From Sphingomonas sp. (GTDB lineage Bacteria; Pseudomonadota; Alphaproteobacteria; Sphingomonadales; Sphingomonadaceae): a DNA stretch of 13,326 nt. The first letter of the stretch is position 1. Each line of letters starts with the position of its first letter. The stretch covers positions 1-13,326 of the forward strand of contig JACCSV010000174.1 in NCBI GenBank assembly GCA_013812805.1, in the 5' to 3' direction. Made by a program: the position numbers and the translations under genes. Below are positions 6,797 through 13,326 of the stretch, one piece after another. The notes under the pieces are model-generated. The model was not told where the DNA came from, ran no database searches, and saw nothing but the letters and a program-made list of their open reading frames with translations.

Positions 6797-8263
6797 ATGC
6801 GCAGCTATCGTCAACCGCACCGGACAGCGAATGGCCTGATCGGCGCTGTGCTGGGCGCAATGCTGCTTGCAGGCTGCAGCCTTGGCGAAGAGCCGGCGGT
6901 CAGCCAGGCCGACCAGGCGGCGGGGGCCGAGCTTCATCCGCAGCTGCTGGCCCAATTCGGCGGCGCGTATGATGGCGACGAAAGCGAATATCTCCGCCGC
7001 GTCGGCAAGTCGATCGCTGCGACGGCGGGGCTGGACGGCCAGTGCACGTTCACGCTCGTCAACAGCGACGTCGTCAATGCCTTTGCGGTGCCCGGCTGCT
7101 ACATTTACCTGACGCGCGGCCTGATGGGCATCGTCAACAGCGAGGCGGAGCTGGCCGCGGTCCTCGCCCATGAAGTCGGCCACATCGTCGGCCGCCATTC
7201 CCAGCGCCAGCAGAGCCGCTCGCTGTGGCGGACCATCGGCGTCGTCGCGGTGCAGGTTTTCACCGGGTCCGATCGGCTGACGCAGATCGCCGGAGCGGCC
7301 GCGGGGCTGTTCACCCTGCGTTATTCGCGCCAGCAGGAGTATGAAGCCGACGACCTGGGTCTGCGATACCTCCACAAGTCTGGGTACGACCCGTTCGCAT
7401 CGATCGACATGCTGCGGGCGCTGGGGCAGCACGAGCTGTTCCTGATGCAGACCCGTGGCCGGGACGAAGCGCGGAGCATTCCCGAGTGGGCGCGGACCCA
7501 CCCGCTGACCGACAACCGCCTGGAGCGAGCGCAAGGCGCGGCCGAGGACACTGGCGTCCCGCGCGGTGCGCTGCCCGAACGCGAGGTCGATTATATCCGC
7601 GCCGTCGACGACATGCTTTATGGTGACGACCCGGAACAAGGTTTCGTCAACGGCCGCTCGTTTGCCCATCCGGTGATGCGGATCGCTTTCGAAGCGCCCG
7701 AGGGTTTCACCCTGACCAACAGCCCGCAGGCGATCCTGATCGAAGGCCCGGGCGGGATTCGCGGCGAGTTCGCGGGCGGGCAGGTCCCGGCGGGCGGGCT
7801 GGAAGAATATTCTTCGGTGCTGCTTCGAGCGCTGCTCGGCGAAGCCCCATTCGCAATTACCGACGTTCGCGCGGCGCAGGTGAACGGCCTCCCGGCCTTG
7901 TTCACCAGCGCCCGGGTGCGCAGCGGCAAGGGCGAGGCCGGATTGACGCTTGGCGCTTATGCCGCTGGCGACACTGCATACCATTTCGTCATGCTGTCGG
8001 CGCCGCGCGCCGCGGCCCCGGCGGCACTCGACGAGCTGCTGGGTTCATTCCGGCTGATCAGCCCCGAGGAAGCCAGGAGCCTGCGCCCGCGCAAGATCGA
8101 GGCGGTGCGGGCGAGCGCTGGCGATACCGTCACGGCGCTCGCAAGCCGGATGGCCGGCGACAACAAGCTTGCACATTTCCTGATGCTCAACGGTCGCGAG
8201 CCGAACCGGCCGCTGCGCCCTGGAGAGCCGCTCAAGATCGTCGTGTTCGACGGGCCGAGGTAA
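6797..8263 (+). CDS. M48 family metalloprotease, lipoprotein, with LysM-like C-terminus
   Basis: This is a 488-residue exported zinc protease of the BepA/YfgC-like M48 group, which acts in periplasmic quality control of outer-membrane proteins. The signal peptide ends in the lipobox LLAGC (Cys27), so the protein is probably lipid-anchored. The zinc site is HEVGH (His125, Glu126, His129), with the third ligand at Glu181 in QQEYEADDLG. The peptidase domain spans about 45-260. A middle region of about 170 residues follows, and residues 431-488 resemble a LysM domain (RASAGDTVTALASRMAG...LNGREPNRPLRPGEPLKIV), suggesting peptidoglycan contact. An in-frame GTG lies 72 bases earlier (6725). The ATG at 6797 is preferred because the signal peptide is then properly N-terminal and AGGGG lies about nine bases upstream. 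Unlike E. coli BepA, I see no TPR domain. Confidence 0.93.
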   Translation: MRSYRQPHRTANGLIGAVLGAMLLAGCSLGEEPAVSQADQAAGAELHPQLLAQFGGAYDGDESEYLRRVGKSIAATAGLDGQCTFTLVNSDVVNAFAVPGCYIYLTRGLMGIVNSEAELAAVLAHEVGHIVGRHSQRQQSRSLWRTIGVVAVQVFTGSDRLTQIAGAAAGLFTLRYSRQQEYEADDLGLRYLHKSGYDPFASIDMLRALGQHELFLMQTRGRDEARSIPEWARTHPLTDNRLERAQGAAEDTGVPRGALPEREVDYIRAVDDMLYGDDPEQGFVNGRSFAHPVMRIAFEAPEGFTLTNSPQAILIEGPGGIRGEFAGGQVPAGGLEEYSSVLLRALLGEAPFAITDVRAAQVNGLPALFTSARVRSGKGEAGLTLGAYAAGDTAYHFVMLSAPRAAAPAALDELLGSFRLISPEEARSLRPRKIEAVRASAGDTVTALASRMAGDNKLAHFLMLNGREPNRPLRPGEPLKIVVFDGPR

Positions 8264-8301
8264 TGACTCGACAGCGATATCGGCTCGGCTAGGCTGGCGG
8301 C

Positions 8302-9690
8302 ATGCTAAAACACGTCATCTCGCTTCTCGTCATCGCCGCCGCTCCGGCCGCGGCGCAGCCGCTCACCGCCCAGCAGACCGCGGCAATCGACCAGGCGGTT
8401 GCCAAGGCCCTTGCCGACACCGCGGTCCCGTCGGCCTCGATCACCATCGTCCGCGACGGCAAGATCGTGCTGACCAGGGCCTATGGCAAAGCCAATGAAG
8501 GGCTTCCGGCGCAGGCCAACCACCCCTACCAGATCGCCTCCATCTCCAAGCAGTTCACGGCGATGGCGCTGCTGCTGCTCGAGGAAGAGGGCAAGCTCAA
8601 CCTCGACGACAAGGTGTCGAAGTGGGTTCCGGGGATCAGCGGCGGCGACAAGATCGCGCTCCGCCAGCTGCTCAACCACACCTCGGGCTTGCAGGATTAC
8701 TGGCCGCAGGATTTCAGCTTTCCGGCAATGGCGCGGCCGACCAGCCCCCAAGCCATCGTCGATATCTGGGCGAAAAAGCCGCTCGACTTCGCGCCCGGCG
8801 ACCACGCACAATATTCCAACACCGGCTATGTCATCGCCGGCATGATCGCCGAGAAGGCCAGCGGCGAGCCGCTGATGAGCTACCTCAAACGCAAGATTTT
8901 CGTGCCGCTGAAGATGACCAGCGTCGTCAACCAGGACGATGCGATCGGTGCGGCGTTCCCGTCCGGCTACGGCCGCTATGCGCTGGGACCGGTGCGGCCG
9001 GTGACCCCGGCGGCGCGCGGCTGGCTGTACGCCGCGGGCGAGCTGTCGATGAGCGCCGAGGACCTCGCCAAGTGGAACATCGCGCGGATCAATCGCTCGC
9101 TGGTGCCCGCCGACGACTGGGCGGCGCAGGAGACGACCGCGAAGCTCAACGACGGCACCGCCATCCCCAACGGGCTCGGCGTGTTCGTCAGCAATTCGAG
9201 CGGTCGCAAGGCAGTGACCCACGGCGGCGAATCCGTCGGCTTCCTTGCCACCAACACCGTCTATCCGGCCGAGCGCACCGCAATCACGGTCATGACCAAC
9301 AGCTGGTCGGGCGGTGCCTATGGCCGCATCTCCCGTGAGATCGCCAAGATCGTGCTTCCGCAGCCGCCGGAGGCCGCGGCGGCGAGCGCCACGACCCAGC
9401 GCGCGCGGATTGTCTACGACCAGCTTCGCACGGGAGCGCTCGACCGTTCGCTGCTGACGGACAATGCCAACTATTACTTTACAGAGCAGGCGGTTGCCGA
9501 TTACCGCTCGAGCCTCGGTCCGCTTGGTGCGCCGACCTCCTTCGAGCCCAACGGCAAGCCGTCCCCGCGCGGCGGCTTCATGATCCAGGGCTATACGATC
9601 AAATACCCCGCCCGGACGCTCAACCTATCGACCTTCTACGAGCCCGCCAGCGGGCGCATCGAGCAATTCCTGGTCAGCCCCGGCGAATGA
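8302..9690 (+). CDS. Exported serine hydrolase, class C beta-lactamase/DD-peptidase fold
   Basis: This 462-residue protein belongs to the beta-lactamase family (PF00144), which includes DD-peptidases, esterases, D-aminopeptidases and AmpC enzymes. A signal peptide ends near AAAPAAAQP (about residue 19). The catalytic motifs are complete: Ser80 and Lys83 in ASISKQFTA, Tyr171 in YSN, and the HGG triad at 307-309 (THGGESVGF). The catalytic domain ends near residue 350. The last 95 or so residues form an extra domain with the pattern of the small C-terminal domains often found in such hydrolases. The lack of close AmpC features means antibiotic resistance should not be assumed; a peptide, ester or muropeptide substrate is as likely. 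Its stop overlaps the next gene's ATG (ATGA), indicating translational coupling to the aminopeptidase. The M48 gene ends 38 bp upstream. Confidence 0.93.
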   Translation: MLKHVISLLVIAAAPAAAQPLTAQQTAAIDQAVAKALADTAVPSASITIVRDGKIVLTRAYGKANEGLPAQANHPYQIASISKQFTAMALLLLEEEGKLNLDDKVSKWVPGISGGDKIALRQLLNHTSGLQDYWPQDFSFPAMARPTSPQAIVDIWAKKPLDFAPGDHAQYSNTGYVIAGMIAEKASGEPLMSYLKRKIFVPLKMTSVVNQDDAIGAAFPSGYGRYALGPVRPVTPAARGWLYAAGELSMSAEDLAKWNIARINRSLVPADDWAAQETTAKLNDGTAIPNGLGVFVSNSSGRKAVTHGGESVGFLATNTVYPAERTAITVMTNSWSGGAYGRISREIAKIVLPQPPEAAAASATTQRARIVYDQLRTGALDRSLLTDNANYYFTEQAVADYRSSLGPLGAPTSFEPNGKPSPRGGFMIQGYTIKYPARTLNLSTFYEPASGRIEQFLVSPGE

Positions 9691-11075
9691 CCGACTTCGC
9701 ACCGCTTCTGGTCGCCGACCGCGGCCAGAAGGCCCAGATCATCCACCTCGTCGACAAGACCAGCTTCGAGGGCTGGGTGAAACGCCGGCCGGCCGAGGAC
9801 CGCGCCTTCCTCGAGGCGCACCGGTTCGACGGCAAGAAGGGCGATTCGAGCGTGATCCTGCCGCGCGGCGGCGAGTTCGAGGTGGCTGGCGCCGTCGCCG
9901 ATTCCGGCAAGCTATCCCCGTGGTGCCTGGCCAGCCTCGCCGGCCGCCTTCCGGCCGGGACGTATCGGTTAGCCGAGGGGGCGCCGGGCAAGGCAGCGCT
10001 TGGCTGGCTGCTCGCCCAGCATCGGCTGGACCGCTATCGCGACAAGCCCGCCGAGGATGCCGGCGAGCGGGTGCTGGTAACAAGCGAAGCCTCGGCGGTC
10101 GAGCCGATGGTGCGCCTGGCGGAGGCCACGGCGCTGGTTCGCGACCTCGTCAATGCGCCGGCCATCGACCTTGGTCCTGCCGAGCTGGAGCAAGCCGTGC
10201 GCGAGCAATTGCCGAGTTTCGACATCCGCGTCACCGGCGGCGACGAGCTTGTCGCCAACTTCCCGCTGATCGCTGCGGTCGGTGCTGCCGCCACCGCGGA
10301 CCGGGCACCGCGGCTGATCGAAGCGGAGTGGGGCAAACCCGAACACCCGCGCATCGCCATCGTCGGCAAGGGCGTGTGCTTCGATTCCGGCGGGCTCGAC
10401 ATCAAGAGCTCCAGTGGCATGCGGATAATGAAAAAGGACATGGGCGGGGCGGCACACGCGCTGGCGCTGGCGCGGCTGATAGCGGCCGAGCGGCTGCCGG
10501 TGCGGGTCCACTTGCTCATTCCGGCGGTGGAGAATTCGGTTTCGGGCGCAGCGCTCCGCCCGGGGGACGTCGTCCGTTCGCGCCAGGGCCTCCACGTCGA
10601 GATCGACAATACCGATGCCGAAGGCCGGCTGATCCTTGCCGATGCGCTGACCAGGGCTGTTGAGGCCGAGCCGGAACTGATCATCGATTTCGCCACGCTT
10701 ACCGGAGCTGCGCGGATTGCCCTGGGTCCGGAGCTTCCGGCGCTGTTCGTCAGCGACGAGCGGCTGAGCGAGGCAATCGAGACGGCTGCCAAGGAACTGG
10801 ACGACCCGGTGTGGCGGCTGCCGCTGTGGGAGCCCTATGGCGAAATGCTCAAGAGCGACATCGCCGACCTTGCCAATTCGGCGGGTTCGCCGATGGGCGG
10901 GGCGATCGTCGCGGCGATGTTCATGAAACGCTTCGTACCGGCCGAAATGCCCTGGGCGCACCTCGACACGTTTGCCTGGCGGGACAGCGCCAAGCCCGGC
11001 CGGCCCAAGGGCGGCGACGCCCTCGGGCTCCGGGCCAGCTTTGCCGCGCTGCAGCGGCTGTACCCGCGCGGCTAG
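9687..11075 (+). CDS. Leucyl aminopeptidase family protein (M17)
   Basis: This is a 462-residue cytosolic aminopeptidase of family M17, a two-metal enzyme that removes N-terminal residues from peptides. The active-site set is complete. Lys228 and Asp233 are in VGKGVCFDSGGLD, Asp251 is in MKKDMGGAAHAL, and Asp310, Glu312 and Arg314 are in the signature NTDAEGRL. The catalytic half begins near residue 145 (LVRDLVNAPA). The N-terminal domain is shorter than in E. coli PepA (503 residues), placing it in the compact group common in alphaproteobacteria. No signal peptide is seen. Its ATG overlaps the stop of the serine hydrolase gene by four bases. Coupling of an exported hydrolase with a cytosolic aminopeptidase could suit peptide scavenging or peptidoglycan-peptide recycling, but this is inference. 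Confidence 0.95.
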   Translation: MTDFAPLLVADRGQKAQIIHLVDKTSFEGWVKRRPAEDRAFLEAHRFDGKKGDSSVILPRGGEFEVAGAVADSGKLSPWCLASLAGRLPAGTYRLAEGAPGKAALGWLLAQHRLDRYRDKPAEDAGERVLVTSEASAVEPMVRLAEATALVRDLVNAPAIDLGPAELEQAVREQLPSFDIRVTGGDELVANFPLIAAVGAAATADRAPRLIEAEWGKPEHPRIAIVGKGVCFDSGGLDIKSSSGMRIMKKDMGGAAHALALARLIAAERLPVRVHLLIPAVENSVSGAALRPGDVVRSRQGLHVEIDNTDAEGRLILADALTRAVEAEPELIIDFATLTGAARIALGPELPALFVSDERLSEAIETAAKELDDPVWRLPLWEPYGEMLKSDIADLANSAGSPMGGAIVAAMFMKRFVPAEMPWAHLDTFAWRDSAKPGRPKGGDALGLRASFAALQRLYPRG

Positions 11076-11133
11076 GCCCGTCTGCCCCACTTTCGCGGCG
11101 GTTTTCGATACTTGGCTGCAACAATTCGCTCCC

Positions 11134-11154
11134 TTGCCGGTTTTAATCGGACAA
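11134..11154. promoter_or_regulatory. Imperfect 21-bp palindrome upstream of the MarR-type gene, possible operator
   Basis: The sequence TTGCCGG-TTTTAA-TCGGACAA is symmetrical about its middle base: 7 of 10 base pairs match, including both outer TTG/CAA ends. It is AT-rich at the centre, unlike its surroundings, and ends 28 bases before the GTG of the regulator gene. MarR proteins usually bind AT-centred palindromes of about this size and often repress their own gene. No convincing -35/-10 pair could be placed around it. Chance symmetry is possible. Confidence 0.3.
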
Positions 11155-11182
11155 CTTCGCGACCGCACAGGAGTGGTGCAAC

Positions 11183-11563
11183 GTGGCGGACGAATCGCTG
11201 TCAGCCTGGATGCGGGCACTGATCGCTTATGTGCGATCCGGGGAGCCCGACCTGACCAACCGTCAGATGGCGTTGTTGATGCTCGTCTATCTGAGCCCGG
11301 GGCCGCATACAGTTCGCGGATTGGCCAAGGTGCTGGGGGTTTCAAAGCCGGTCGTCACGCGCGCCTTGAACACGCTTGGGGCACTCGGCTATCTCCGCCG
11401 CGAACGCGACCAGGACGACCGCCGCAATGTGTTTGTCGTCCGGACCAGCAACGGGGCGGATTTCCTTGAAGGCTTCAAGCGCAACCTCCGCGAAAGCGAC
11501 CGCGCGTCGACGGCCCACCGGCCGATCATCGGACAGGCGCCAGCCTTCGCCCACCAGCGCTGA
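11183..11563 (+). CDS. MarR-type winged-helix transcriptional regulator
   Basis: This 126-residue DNA-binding protein has a winged helix-turn-helix of MarR type. A short N-terminal helix is followed by LTNRQMALLMLVYLSPGPHT. The recognition region is VRGLAKVLGVSKPVVTRAL (about 45-63), and LGYLRRERDQDDRRNVFVV forms the wing with the typical basic-acidic D..DRR pattern. The C-terminal dimerisation part is shorter than in classic MarR proteins (about 140-150 residues), and the last 20 residues (from about STAHRPIIGQ) look disordered. The GTG start has AGGAG about nine bases upstream in a CACAGGAGTGG context. A candidate operator lies just upstream. Its target may be its own gene and the degraded peptidase gene directly downstream, but no ligand or regulon can be read. 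Confidence 0.88.
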   Translation: MADESLSAWMRALIAYVRSGEPDLTNRQMALLMLVYLSPGPHTVRGLAKVLGVSKPVVTRALNTLGALGYLRRERDQDDRRNVFVVRTSNGADFLEGFKRNLRESDRASTAHRPIIGQAPAFAHQR

Positions 11564-11864
11564 CGACTTCGCCCTCGCCGGTCCCTCCAGCCTGCCCGAC
11601 CCAAGGGTCCACGCTTATCGCAAAGACCTCGCCGACATTGCGCTCGCCGGCCGAGTGATCGCCTCGCATTATGCCGAGCCGGCGCCGCGCCTAGTCAAGA
11701 CCGCCGGCCCGCTGCTTAGAGGTCCCGCGGCGGATTCGGACGTGGTCGGAGCGGTTGCGAAGGACGATTCATTCGACCTGCTCGACGACAGCCTGGGTTG
11801 GGCCTGGGGCTATGCCGGAGCCGATCGCACCGTCGGCTATCTGCCAAGCGAGGCAGTCGGCTAG
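11562..11864 (+). pseudogene. Remnant of an NlpC/P60 (C40) peptidase gene: first SH3-like domain only
   Basis: An open frame directly after the MarR-type gene reads DDFALAGPSSLPDPRVHAYR, then DLADIALAGRVIASHYAEP, and closes after GWAWGYAGADRTVGYLPSEAVG. I recognise this as the N-terminal segment and first SH3 domain that precede the cysteine-peptidase domain in sphingomonad-type NlpC/P60 proteins, normally about 250-280 residues. Two things are missing. No ATG, GTG or TTG start lies at the expected beginning, where the frame overlaps the regulator's stop codon; the nearest in-frame starts are deep inside that gene (11427, 11466). The frame also stops at 11862-11864 before the second SH3 and the catalytic Cys-His domain, and nothing resembling that domain follows in any frame. 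The stop shares the CTAG bases with the convergent gene's stop. It could still be translated as a short SH3 protein from an internal start. The family call is from memory of related proteins. Confidence 0.6.
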
Positions 11865-12193
11865 TCGAGGACGGCGGTGCGCAGCCAGATGAGCTGATAG
11901 ATGCTGGTCAGGCAGAGCAGCACGATCAGCAGCCCGATAGTCCAGTCGCGGGCCGGCCACTGCACTCGGCGCTCCGGAAACAGCAGGAAAGCGGAAAGCG
12001 ACGCCAGGCCCAGTGTCGCCAGCGCGCTGTTGCGAAGATAAACCACGATTACCTCACGCACATACTCGGTGCCCTGGCCAGCGCCGGAGCCGCGGGGGTT
12101 CATCAACAGCGCAATGGCCCAAACTATGGCCGCGGCCGCCAGGACAAAGCCGCCGACGAACAATCGTGCGCGGCCAACGCCGCGGTTTCTCAC
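11861..12193 (-). CDS. Small three-TM membrane protein coupled to mltG, function unknown
   Basis: This is a 110-residue hydrophobic protein with three predicted membrane helices: about 10-31 (ARLFVGGFVLAAAAIVWAIA), about 48-71 (VIVVYLRNSALATLGLASLSAF) and about 84-104 (DWTIGLLIVLLCLTSIYQLI). A basic N-terminus (MRNRGVGRAR) suggests the N-terminus is inside. The GTG start overlaps the mltG TGA stop (GTGA), so translation is probably coupled to mltG and the protein belongs to the fabF-mltG transcript. I do not recognise a family. A role in the envelope is suggested only by context. The 3' end overlaps the stop of the convergent NlpC/P60 remnant by two bases. Confidence 0.78.
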   Translation of the reverse strand: MRNRGVGRARLFVGGFVLAAAAIVWAIALLMNPRGSGAGQGTEYVREVIVVYLRNSALATLGLASLSAFLLFPERRVQWPARDWTIGLLIVLLCLTSIYQLIWLRTAVLD

Positions 12194-13158
12194 ATCTCGC
12201 CTCGCTGACGGCGGATTTCATACCATTTGCGGACGTTCGCCTGGTGCTGCTCGAACGTCTCGGCGAAAACGTGGCCGCCAGTGCCGTCGGCAACGAAATA
12301 GATTGCCGTGGTCGGCGCCGGATCGAGCACGGCGGCGATGCTCAACCGGCCCGGGTTGGCGATCGGGCCCGCCGGGAGGCCAGGGCGCCGATAGGTGTTG
12401 TAACCGGTGTCGGCGTTGAGCTCGGAGCGCAGGATCCGCCGGCCAAGGGGCTTGCCCTTGGTGATCGGATAAATGACGGTCGGGTCGGCATCGAGCTTCA
12501 TGCCGATGCGCAACCGGTTGCAATAGACCCCGGCGACGGTGCGGCGCTCGCTCGCCTTGGCGGTTTCCTTTTCGACGATTGATGCAAGCGTGACCGCTTC
12601 CTGCTTGGTGCTCACCGGGCAGGTCGGCTTGCGCTTGGCCCACAGCTGGTCGAGTGTTTTGGTCATCGCCTGCTGCATCCGCCCGATCACCGCCGCTCGG
12701 GTCTCACCGCGCTTGTATCCGTAGCTGTCGGGCAGCAGCGAGCCTTCCGGCGCAAGCGGCGCCGCGCCGGTCAGGTGCCGGACCGCGGCAAGTTTCTCCT
12801 GGACGATGATCGACGGCATGCCCTCGGTGACGGTGATCAGCCGCTGCACCGGCTGGCCGTGCTGCAAGAGGTTGAGCACGGCGGCTCCGCCGGCGTCCTT
12901 AGGAACTTCGAATTCGCCGGCCTGCACGGGGTCGCCGGAGCCGAACAGCCGGGCCATCACCGCATAGGTGCGCGCGCTACCGGGGATCGCCCCCGCGGCC
13001 TCCAGCTGGCGAGCGACCGAGGTCAGCGTCGAGCCTTCCTCGACGATGATGGAGTGCGGTCCAGGCTTGGGCCCCGGCGCCGCCCACAGGAACCAGTAGG
13101 TGCCGGCGCCGACAAGCAGGCCTAGGACCGCGGCGATGATGACCAGTCGCCGCAGCAT
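12190..13158 (-). CDS. mltG: Endolytic murein transglycosylase MltG
   Basis: This is a 322-residue inner-membrane lytic transglycosylase (YceG-like, PF02618) that cuts nascent glycan strands and is thought to set glycan chain length. One N-terminal membrane anchor lies at about 5-26 (LVIIAAVLGLLVGAGTYWFL). A LysM-like region follows (SIIVEEGSTLTSVARQLEAAGAI, about 36-58). The catalytic domain contains LASIVEKETA (191-200), whose first glutamate, Glu196, matches the catalytic Glu218 of E. coli MltG. Further conserved blocks are VYCNRLRIGMKLDADPTVIY, YNTYRRPGLPAGPIANPG and FAETFEQHQANV. The length is close to the usual 330-340. The ATG at 13158 follows the fabF stop by four bases with no strong ribosome binding site, so it is probably read by coupling. 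The fabF-mltG neighbourhood is common in proteobacteria. Confidence 0.96.
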   Translation of the reverse strand: MLRRLVIIAAVLGLLVGAGTYWFLWAAPGPKPGPHSIIVEEGSTLTSVARQLEAAGAIPGSARTYAVMARLFGSGDPVQAGEFEVPKDAGGAAVLNLLQHGQPVQRLITVTEGMPSIIVQEKLAAVRHLTGAAPLAPEGSLLPDSYGYKRGETRAAVIGRMQQAMTKTLDQLWAKRKPTCPVSTKQEAVTLASIVEKETAKASERRTVAGVYCNRLRIGMKLDADPTVIYPITKGKPLGRRILRSELNADTGYNTYRRPGLPAGPIANPGRLSIAAVLDPAPTTAIYFVADGTGGHVFAETFEQHQANVRKWYEIRRQRGEM

Positions 13159-13162
13159 CTGG

Positions 13163-13326
13163 CTAGTCGACCGCCTTCATCACCAGGCTGGCATTGGTGC
13201 CGCCAAAGCCGAAGCTGTTGTTGAGGCAGGCCTTGACCTTGCGCTCCTTGGCCTTGTGCGGGACGAGGTCGACCCCGGCAGTGCCGTCGCTGGGGTTGTC
13301 GAGGTTGAGCGTCGGCGGGACGATCT
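13163..13326 (-). CDS. fabF: 3-oxoacyl-ACP synthase II, C-terminal end (partial)
   Basis: Only the last 54 codons are present; the rest lies beyond the right edge. The visible protein begins IVPPTLNLDNP and includes the C-terminal beta-ketoacyl synthase signature NNSFGFGGTNASLVM before the stop (MKAVD). The NSFGFGGTNA loop lines the active site of KAS I/II condensing enzymes. The nearby catalytic Cys and the two His are outside the window. FabF extends acyl chains in type II fatty acid synthesis in the cytosol. FabF is preferred to FabB because of the tail sequence and the adjacent mltG, although the active-site regions that would separate them are not visible. The stop lies four bases before mltG, so the two genes share a transcript. 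Confidence 0.9.
   Translation of the reverse strand, partial: IVPPTLNLDNPSDGTAGVDLVPHKAKERKVKACLNNSFGFGGTNASLVMKAVD

Noticed and set aside
6782..7984. A 400-codon minus-strand frame opposite the M48 protease
   Set aside because: It is antisense to a gene with an intact lipobox and HEVGH zinc site, and has no coherent domain or ribosome binding site.
8302..9690. Reading the serine hydrolase as an antibiotic-resistance AmpC beta-lactamase
   Set aside because: The SxxK, YSN and HGG motifs are shared by many non-resistance hydrolases of this fold, and the context (no AmpR-type regulator) does not support resistance.
11064..11105. CCGCG...CGCGG followed by TTTT after the aminopeptidase gene, as a terminator
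   Set aside because: The stem is only 5 bp with a 25-base loop, and the T-run does not directly follow the stem. It is too weak to call.
9969..11345. A 458-codon minus-strand frame opposite the aminopeptidase and the MarR-type gene
   Set aside because: The composition is that of a shadow frame. The opposite strand carries complete M17 catalytic motifs and a good MarR domain.

Overview
The window looks like ordinary high-GC chromosomal DNA from an alphaproteobacterium, most likely a member of the Sphingomonadaceae. The basis is the uniformly GC-rich codon use, densely packed short operons with frequent 4-bp start/stop overlaps, a FATGUY-like stand-alone receiver protein, and a MarR/NlpC-P60 SH3 segment of a type I associate with sphingomonads. 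The genus is inferred from protein style, not from a marker gene. I see no tRNA, rRNA, IS element, CRISPR array or prophage gene.

Left part (1-4669, minus strand). Read 5'->3' on the minus strand, this holds a two-TM potassium channel with a cytosolic RCK domain, then UDP-glucose 6-dehydrogenase (ugd), a polyprenyl-phosphate sugar-1-phosphate transferase, and a CorA-type divalent-cation transporter cut by the window edge just at its GMN motif. ugd, the transferase and corA are tightly spaced (29 and 9 bp gaps) and are probably one transcript. The first two suit the start of capsule or exopolysaccharide synthesis: UDP-glucuronate supply and priming of the lipid carrier.

Middle (4777-6703). 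rimO (ribosomal protein S12 methylthiotransferase) is on the plus strand and converges on a minus-strand pair: a 50-residue single-TM protein followed by a single-domain response regulator.

Right of centre (6797-11864, plus strand). This is a run of hydrolase genes: a lipoprotein M48 metalloprotease with a LysM-like tail, an exported class-C beta-lactamase-like serine hydrolase, an M17 leucyl aminopeptidase overlapping it by 4 bp, a MarR-type regulator, and what appears to be the remnant of an NlpC/P60 (C40) peptidase reduced to its first SH3 domain.

Right end (11861-13326, minus strand). This is a cell-envelope operon: the 3' end of fabF, mltG (endolytic murein transglycosylase), and a small three-TM protein translationally coupled to mltG.

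Most genes are recognisable housekeeping families. I found no convincing new multi-gene system. The most unusual items are the decayed NlpC/P60 gene, the 50-residue membrane protein beside the receiver protein, the mltG-coupled membrane protein, and an imperfect palindrome ahead of the MarR gene. All gaps between annotated genes are under 300 bp.
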